A stretch of DNA of 7,744 nt from Pseudomonadota bacterium (GTDB lineage Bacteria > Pseudomonadota > Alphaproteobacteria > UBA8366 > JADFVY01): positions 1 through 7,744 of the forward strand of contig JADFVY010000498.1 of assembly GCA_015222795.1 (NCBI GenBank). Direction: 5' to 3'. The notes below the pieces were generated by a model that did not search any database, was not told the origin of the DNA, and saw only the letters and a program-made list of their open reading frames with translations. Shown here in pieces: positions 1-4,028 of the stretch (position 1 is its first letter; each line of letters begins with the position of its first letter). Position numbers and translations under genes: made by a program.

Positions 1-32
1 ATGCCAATATTTCCGGCGTATCGCAAGATTCC

Positions 33-60
33 TTGACCGTAACGGAATAAATTGTATCAT
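33..60 (+). promoter_or_regulatory. Candidate sigma70 promoter of the nrd operon
   Basis: A -35 word TTGACC (33-38) and a -10 word TATCAT (55-60) are separated by 16 bp. Each differs from the consensus at one position. Transcription would start near 67, leaving a leader of about 120 nt that contains the NrdR-like and DnaA-like sites. A GATTC (GANTC) methylation-type site at 27-31 lies just before the -35. It was called by eye; a start further downstream is also possible. Confidence 0.45.
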
Positions 61-79
61 CCAATGTGTTCTTGATTTG

Positions 80-108
80 TTCACAGTGACAACTAACCGA
101 AATATGGT
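80..108 (+). promoter_or_regulatory. Second candidate promoter overlapping an NrdR-like box
   Basis: TTCACA (80-85) and TATGGT (103-108) are spaced by 17 bp. The -10 word lies inside the upstream NrdR-like box (95-110), which is where a repressor would block RNA polymerase. The -10 matches the consensus at only four of six positions, so this is weaker on sequence than the promoter at 33-60, although its placement relative to the operator is attractive. Confidence 0.3.
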
Positions 109-141
109 ATTGTCGTCAACTGCAACCACGACATCTTGTGT
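95..141 (+). promoter_or_regulatory. Tandem NrdR-like operator boxes
   Basis: Two 16-bp words fit the published NrdR box (acaCwAtATaTwGtgt). Box 1 at 95-110 (AACCGAAATATGGTAT) matches 10 of 16 positions, and box 2 at 126-141 (CCACGACATCTTGTGT) matches 12 of 16. Both keep every strongly conserved position of the consensus. They are separated by 15 bp, so their starts are 31 bp apart, which is the spacing typical of paired NrdR sites placed about three helical turns apart. NrdR is the nucleotide-sensing repressor of ribonucleotide reductase operons, and these boxes sit directly upstream of nrdA. The individual matches are imperfect; the pairing, spacing and location carry the call. Confidence 0.6.
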
Positions 142-178
142 TTATTCACAGGTTTTCCTGTCCACAGGTTGTGTAAAG
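142..178 (+). promoter_or_regulatory. Cluster of DnaA-box-like words upstream of nrdA
   Basis: TTATTCACA at 142-150 fits the relaxed DnaA box TTWTNCACA exactly. CTGTCCACA (158-166) has two mismatches, and the reverse complement of 170-178 (CTTTACACA) has one. A further word with one mismatch, TTGTTCACA, lies at 77-85. Within the cluster, ACAGG (148-152) and CCTGT (157-161) form an inverted repeat around TTTT. DnaA is known to act at the E. coli nrdAB promoter, so control by the replication initiator is plausible here, but short AT-rich words recur by chance. The cluster lies between the NrdR-like boxes and the nrdA ribosome binding site. Confidence 0.35.
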
Positions 179-183
179 AGGGG
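178..183 (+). promoter_or_regulatory. Ribosome binding site fixing the nrdA start
   Basis: GAGGGG lies six bases before the ATG at 190. It favours that codon over an in-frame TTG at 136, which has no comparable site and would put coding sequence across the DnaA-like cluster and part of NrdR-like box 2. Confidence 0.7.
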
Positions 184-189
184 ATAAGT

Positions 190-2202
190 ATGGAAGACTC
201 GACCGAAATGCTGCAGAGCAAATCATATGAGAACGAAGGTTTGCTTGAGAGCAGCATGGATGAGTCGGTCGAGACCCTGGATTCGGACGTGGCGCTCGAA
301 CCTGTGGATAACCTGCCGCTGGAAACCGATACCGGGAAGCATGAAAAGGTTCGCGACTTCGCACAGAACGATCGCGGCATCCGCGTCCATATGGACCGTG
401 GCCGCGATGCGCTACTGACCGATTTCGGCAAGGCAACCCTGCGCGACCGATATCTGCTGCCCGATGAAGGCTTTCAGGACCTGTTTGCACGCGTGGCGAT
501 GCATTATGCCGATAACTCGGCCCATGCCCAGCGGCTGTACGATTACATCAGCAAGCTCTGGTTCATGCCGGCGACCCCGGTGCTGTCCAATGGCGGCGCG
601 AAAAAGCGCGGCCTGCCGATTTCCTGCTTCCTGAACGAGGCTTCCGACAGCCTGGAAGGCATCGTCGACCTGTGGAACGAGAATGTCTGGCTGGCGGCGC
701 GCGGCGGCGGCATTGGCAGCTATTGGGGCAATCTGCGCTCCATCGGCGAACAGGTCGGCTTGAACGGCAAAACCTCGGGCGCGATCCCGTTCATTCGCGT
801 CATGGACTCGCTGACGCTGGCGATCAGCCAGGGGTCCTTGCGCCGTGGCAGCGCCGCCGTCTACTTGCCGATCAGCCACCCGGAGATCGAGGAATTCATT
901 GAACTGCGGCGCCCCACCGGCGGCGATCCGAATCGCAAGGCGCTGAACCTGCATCACGGCGTGATGGTCTCGGACGCGTTCATGCGCGCGGTGGAAAACG
1001 ACGAGGAATGGGCGCTGACCAGCCCCAAGGACGGGGCAGTGCAGCAAAAGGTTTCCGCGCGCGGCCTGTGGATTCGAATCCTGACCTCGCGGGTCGAGAC
1101 CGGCGAGCCCTACATCGTCTATTCCGACCATGTGAACCGCGCGATTCCCGAACATCAGAAACTGGCGGGCCTGGCAGTCAAAACCTCGAACCTGTGCTCG
1201 GAGATCACCCTGCCGACCGGGACCGACCATCGCGGCGAGGAACGCACCGCGGTCTGCTGCCTGTCGTCACTGAACCTCGAAAAATATATGGAATGGGAAG
1301 GGCACCCGACCTTCGTCGAGGACGTGATGCGCCTCCTCGACAACGTATTGACCGACTTCATCGCCACCGCGCCGGAAAGCATGTCCCGCGCGGCCTATGC
1401 GGCGATGCGCGAGCGCTCGGTCGGGCTGGGCGTGATGGGTTTCCATTCCTTCCTGCAGGCCAGCCTGATCCCGATCGAGGGCGTCATGGCCAAGGTCTGG
1501 AACAACCGCATGTTCAAACATATCCGCGCACAGGCCGACGCGGCGAGCAAGAAGCTGGCCGAGGAACGAGGCCCCTGCCCCGATGCCGGCGAATACGGGA
1601 TCATGGAGCGTTTCTCGAACAAGATGGCGATCGCGCCGACGGCGTCGATTTCCATCATCTGCGGTGGCGCCTCGCCGGGGATCGAACCGATCGCGGCCAA
1701 CAGCTTCACTCACAAGACGCTGAGCGGCTCCTTCACCGTGCGCAACAAACATCTGAAGCGCCTGCTGGAGAAAAAAGGCCAGGACAATGCCGAGACCTGG
1801 TCTTCGATCTCGACCAACGAAGGCTCGGTCCAGCATCTTGATTACCTGGACGAAACCGAAAAAGCGGCCTTCCGCACGGCCTTCGAGATCGACCAGCGCT
1901 GGCTGATCGAACATGCGGCCGACCGGGCGCCACATATCTGCCAGTCGCAATCGCTTAACCTGTTTCTGCCGGCCGACGTGCACAAGCGCGACCTGCACCA
2001 GTTGCATCTGCTGGCATGGAAGAAGGGCGTAAAAAGTCTTTATTATTGCCGTTCCAAATCGATCCAACGGGCCGAAGCCGTGGCCCACGAGGGAGTGAAC
2101 CATGCCGTCGCCAGCCTGCCCCTCCTGGGCACGGTGAATGGCGGCGAAATGCCCGCGGAAACCAACCAGACCGACTACGAGGAATGCCTGGCCTGCCAAT
2201 AG
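190..2202 (+). CDS. nrdA: Class Ia ribonucleoside-diphosphate reductase, alpha (large) subunit
   Basis: This cytosolic catalytic subunit reduces ribonucleoside diphosphates to deoxyribonucleotides for DNA synthesis, using a radical supplied by NrdB. The 670-residue product has the expected landmarks. C146 (in LPISCFLNE) and C356 (in VCCLSSLNL) are the active-site redox pair. N334, C336 and E338 in NLCSEI are the thiyl-radical site. APTASIS (482-488) is the substrate phosphate loop, Y618-Y619 are the radical-transfer tyrosine pair, and the C-terminal ECLACQ holds the thioredoxin/glutaredoxin-facing cysteines C666 and C669. The first 60 or so residues are strongly acidic and low in complexity, and no ATP-cone is recognisable, unlike the longer E. 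coli NrdA. Loss of dATP activity inhibition is an inference from that. ATG 190 was chosen for its good Shine-Dalgarno sequence. The gene leads an operon with the ORF at 2230 and nrdB. Identity is very secure. Confidence 0.97.
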   Translation: MEDSTEMLQSKSYENEGLLESSMDESVETLDSDVALEPVDNLPLETDTGKHEKVRDFAQNDRGIRVHMDRGRDALLTDFGKATLRDRYLLPDEGFQDLFARVAMHYADNSAHAQRLYDYISKLWFMPATPVLSNGGAKKRGLPISCFLNEASDSLEGIVDLWNENVWLAARGGGIGSYWGNLRSIGEQVGLNGKTSGAIPFIRVMDSLTLAISQGSLRRGSAAVYLPISHPEIEEFIELRRPTGGDPNRKALNLHHGVMVSDAFMRAVENDEEWALTSPKDGAVQQKVSARGLWIRILTSRVETGEPYIVYSDHVNRAIPEHQKLAGLAVKTSNLCSEITLPTGTDHRGEERTAVCCLSSLNLEKYMEWEGHPTFVEDVMRLLDNVLTDFIATAPESMSRAAYAAMRERSVGLGVMGFHSFLQASLIPIEGVMAKVWNNRMFKHIRAQADAASKKLAEERGPCPDAGEYGIMERFSNKMAIAPTASISIICGGASPGIEPIAANSFTHKTLSGSFTVRNKHLKRLLEKKGQDNAETWSSISTNEGSVQHLDYLDETEKAAFRTAFEIDQRWLIEHAADRAPHICQSQSLNLFLPADVHKRDLHQLHLLAWKKGVKSLYYCRSKSIQRAEAVAHEGVNHAVASLPLLGTVNGGEMPAETNQTDYEECLACQ

Positions 2203-2215
2203 CAGGCGCCTGACC

Positions 2216-2222
2216 GAAGGAA
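2216..2222 (+). promoter_or_regulatory. Ribosome binding site for the small nrdA-nrdB spacer gene
   Basis: GAAGGAA lies seven bases before the ATG at 2230. It argues that the small gene is really translated and that its start is this ATG. The in-frame TTG at 2224 lies only one base downstream of the site, too close to use it. Confidence 0.6.
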
Positions 2223-2229
2223 CTTGCCC

Positions 2230-2520
2230 ATGACGACGGAGTTGCTTAACGAAGCGGAAATCGAAAATGCCTGGCGGCAAGCCAGACCGGCGCCAGGGCA
2301 CGACCCGAGGCTATTCCGTATTGCGCCGGATATCATTCAGTCGATAATCCGCCGGGATAAATTTGACGTTTGCGGTGAATTCGGCTGGCGCATCGAACAT
2401 GGCAAGCCGGTATCCTTCCGCAAGGCATCGATCGAGGAAGCCATGAAGCTGATGCAGTACGAAATGCATGCACCAGCAAGCCACGCCAGAGCCAAATCGA
2501 ACATCAGCAGGAAAAACTGA
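2230..2520 (+). CDS. Unrecognised 96-residue protein encoded between nrdA and nrdB
   Basis: I do not recognise a family for this protein. It is predicted soluble and cytosolic, with no signal peptide or membrane segment. The first 20 residues look helical and mixed in charge. The central part (about 29-65), with FRIAPDIIQSII and a following EFGWRIEHGKPVSF stretch, looks like a compact folded core with one cysteine (C48). The last 15 residues are basic and probably disordered. It has a good Shine-Dalgarno sequence and starts 27 bp after the nrdA stop. Its own stop is 7 bp before the nrdB ATG, so it is almost certainly co-transcribed with the reductase and may couple nrdB translation. Its position suggests a reductase-related role, such as a subunit modulator or assembly aid, but that is inference only. 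It is probably a real gene, given codon bias like its neighbours and a frame that is open over the whole gap. Confidence 0.75.
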   Translation: MTTELLNEAEIENAWRQARPAPGHDPRLFRIAPDIIQSIIRRDKFDVCGEFGWRIEHGKPVSFRKASIEEAMKLMQYEMHAPASHARAKSNISRKN

Positions 2521-2527
2521 CCCGACC

Positions 2528-3487
2528 ATGTCCCTTTTAGATTCCGATCCCATCTACAAGCCCTTCCGTTACCCATGGGCCTATGACGCCTGGCTGACCC
2601 AGCAGCGCATCCATTGGCTGCCGGAGGAGGTGCCGCTGGCCGACGACGTCAAGGACTGGCGCAATCGGCTGACCGCGCCCGAACGCAACCTGCTGACCCA
2701 GATTTTCCGCTTTTTCACCCAGGCCGACGTCGAGGTGAATAACTGCTACATGCAGCATTACTCGCGTGTCTTCCAGCCGACCGAGGTGAAGATGATGCTG
2801 GCCGCCTTTTCCAACATGGAAACGGTGCATATCGCGGCCTACAGCCATCTTCTGGACACCATCGGCATGCCGGAAAGCGAGTATCAGGCCTTCCTCAAAT
2901 ACAAGGCGATGAAGGACAAATACGATTACATGGGCAAATGGGGCGTGGAAACGCCGGCAGACATCGCCCGCACCCTGGCCGTCTTCGGCGCCTTTACCGA
3001 GGGGCTGCAGCTTTTCGCCAGTTTCGCTATCCTGCTGAACTTCCCGCGCTTCAACAAGATGAAGGGCATGGGACAGATCGTTACCTGGTCGGTGCGCGAC
3101 GAATCATTGCATACGGATTCGGCGATCCGCCTGTTCCATACCTTTATCGACGAGAACAAGGCGCTGTGGAACGACGAGCTTCAACGCGACCTGATCGTTG
3201 CCTGCTCAACCATTGTCGATCATGAGGATGCCTTTATCGATCTCGCATTTGAAATGGGCGAGATCGAGGGGCTGAGCGGTGACGAGGTCAAGCTGTACGT
3301 CCGCTATATCGCCGACCGGCGGCTGACGCAGCTCGGTCTGCCGGCCATGTACAATATCGGCAAGAATCCCCTGCCCTGGCTGGACGAAATACTGAACGGC
3401 GTCGAACACGCCAATTTCTTTGAAAACCGCGCCACGGAATATTCCAAGGCCTCAACCCGCGGCACCTGGGATGAAGCGTTCGACTGA
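2528..3487 (+). CDS. nrdB: Class Ia ribonucleoside-diphosphate reductase, beta (small) subunit
   Basis: This subunit houses the diferric-tyrosyl radical cofactor and passes the radical to NrdA. The 319-residue ferritin-like protein has all expected ligands: D67, E98 and H101 (in METVHIAAY), E158, and E192 with H195 (in RDESLH). The radical tyrosine is Y105, four residues after H101, spaced as H118 and Y122 are in E. coli. The radical tyrosine and carboxylate ligands together make this class Ia rather than Ic. The C-terminal tail ends WDEAFD and should dock into NrdA. There is no N-terminal ATP-cone. The ATG at 2528 gives the usual family start (MSLLDSDPIYKPF). The longer in-frame ATG at 2468 lies inside the preceding gene and adds an unconserved-looking leader. 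The best Shine-Dalgarno (AGGA, 2509-2512) is 15 bases away, so translation may rely on ribosomes terminating at 2518-2520. Confidence 0.97.
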   Translation: MSLLDSDPIYKPFRYPWAYDAWLTQQRIHWLPEEVPLADDVKDWRNRLTAPERNLLTQIFRFFTQADVEVNNCYMQHYSRVFQPTEVKMMLAAFSNMETVHIAAYSHLLDTIGMPESEYQAFLKYKAMKDKYDYMGKWGVETPADIARTLAVFGAFTEGLQLFASFAILLNFPRFNKMKGMGQIVTWSVRDESLHTDSAIRLFHTFIDENKALWNDELQRDLIVACSTIVDHEDAFIDLAFEMGEIEGLSGDEVKLYVRYIADRRLTQLGLPAMYNIGKNPLPWLDEILNGVEHANFFENRATEYSKASTRGTWDEAFD

Positions 3488-3496
3488 TTTCAGTCG
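3481..3496 (+). repeat. Inverted repeat spanning the nrdB stop codon
   Basis: CGACTGATTTCAGTCG has 7-bp arms (CGACTGA / TCAGTCG) around TT and includes the TGA stop at 3485-3487. As RNA it would form a small hairpin, effectively six pairs with an ATTT loop. No T-run follows, so it is not itself a terminator; a role in 3' end stability is possible. Confidence 0.45.
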
Positions 3497-3540
3497 GCGA
3501 CGGTAACAAATCGCGCGCCATATCAAGTTCCTGCGGCCCT

Positions 3541-3577
3541 GCCCCGGTTGGAGAAATCCACCGGGGCCTTTTTGTTT
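3541..3577 (+). terminator. Rho-independent terminator of the nrd operon
   Basis: GCCCCGGT (3541-3548) pairs perfectly with ACCGGGGC (3560-3567). Further inner pairing GGA/TCC (3550-3552 with 3557-3559) sits beyond a single bulged T, leaving a small A-rich loop. The stem is followed by C and then TTTTTGTTT (3569-3577). It lies 53 bp after the nrdB stop with no other gene between, and closes the operon. Confidence 0.9.
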
Positions 3578-3641
3578 CCCTTATTTTGCCTGAAATACCG
3601 CCCGATTATACGAGCATATTGTCTTCGCCATACCTATATAC

Positions 3642-3670
3642 AGGGGCAATAGGGGCAAGGGGTATAACCC
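3642..3670 (+). repeat. Tandem 9-bp repeat and short palindrome, possible control region
   Basis: AGGGGCAAT (3642-3650) is followed directly by AGGGGCAAG (3651-3659). GGGTATAACCC (3660-3670), a perfect inverted repeat with 4-bp arms around ATA, comes next. The palindrome contains TATAAC (3663-3668), a near-consensus -10 word, 23 bp before the ATG of the next gene, but I see no good -35. The G-run words could be a binding site for an unknown regulator. The rest of 3578-3691 is AT-richer and holds nothing else I can name. Confidence 0.3.
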
Positions 3671-3691
3671 AGGCTATTAGCGAAAGAAAAA

Positions 3692-3955
3692 ATGAAAAAA
3701 TATTATTATGCTGCAATTAAATTACTAATTTCTTTTATTATTTCCGGAAGCATGATTTTTGCGGGCACGTCGCTCGTACATTATTTCGACCCGACATTCA
3801 CGATCAGCCTGTTCGACCTTCTGGCGCAGGTGAATTTAACGGCATGGCTTCTTCTGGGGCTGATGGCGGGCATCAATTTCGCCGGCCTGTCGATGTTGCC
3901 GGTATTTTCATCCCCATCAGGAGAAAAGACACGAAAAAGTCGTAAGGACAAGTAA
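3692..3955 (+). CDS. Small two-helix inner-membrane protein, function unknown
   Basis: The 87-residue product is not a family I recognise. Residues about 8-29 and 50-72 are two hydrophobic segments long enough to cross the membrane. The N-terminus (MKKYYY..K) and the C-terminal tail (KTRKSRKDK) are both basic. By the positive-inside rule the protein would form a hairpin with both ends in the cytoplasm and a short periplasmic loop containing YFDPTFT. The start is ATG 3692, preceded by a purine-rich but weak Shine-Dalgarno (GAAAGAAAAA). The first 30 or so codons are A/T-rich and unlike the neighbouring genes, while the rest has normal bias. That pattern may reflect easy translation initiation or a recently acquired gene. 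It lies between the nrd terminator and a separate candidate promoter, so it is likely a one-gene unit. Confidence 0.6.
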   Translation: MKKYYYAAIKLLISFIISGSMIFAGTSLVHYFDPTFTISLFDLLAQVNLTAWLLLGLMAGINFAGLSMLPVFSSPSGEKTRKSRKDK

Positions 3956-3963
3956 CTAACAGA

Positions 3964-3992
3964 TTGAGCGACTACCACGCCTGCCCTATCAT
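3964..3992 (+). promoter_or_regulatory. Candidate promoter of the molybdenum hydroxylase operon
   Basis: TTGAGC (3964-3969) and TATCAT (3987-3992) are spaced by 17 bp. The -10 word equals the one at the nrd promoter candidate. Transcription from about 3999 would give a leader of roughly 30 nt before the ATG at 4029. No terminator is visible between the small membrane gene and this point, so read-through from 3692-3955 is also possible. Confidence 0.45.
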
Positions 3993-4028
3993 CGCGCCGC
4001 TATTTCAGACGACAGGGATTCAAGAGGC

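Noticed and set aside
1..90. Possible end of an upstream gene (plus-strand frame stopping at 48-50) or start of a divergent minus-strand gene
   Set aside because: Several frames are open over this short piece and read plausibly on both strands. It is too short to decide, and it overlaps the promoter candidate, so no gene is called.
77..178. Replication origin suggested by the DnaA-box-like cluster
   Set aside because: The cluster is small, mostly imperfect, and sits in a 189-bp nrdA upstream region with NrdR-like boxes. No origin-type genes or AT-rich unwinding repeats are present, so a regulatory role is the simpler reading.
136..189. TTG at 136 as the start of NrdA, adding 18 residues
   Set aside because: It has no ribosome binding site, and coding there would overlap the DnaA-like cluster and an NrdR-like box. 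ATG 190 has GAGGGG at ideal spacing.
1267..2301. 344-codon minus-strand open frame opposite nrdA
   Set aside because: It is also a GC-driven antisense frame. It crosses the nrdA stop and has no start context or recognisable motif.
2468..2527. ATG at 2468 as the start of NrdB
   Set aside because: It adds 20 residues that do not look like the family and lie within the preceding gene. ATG 2528 gives the typical NrdB N-terminus.
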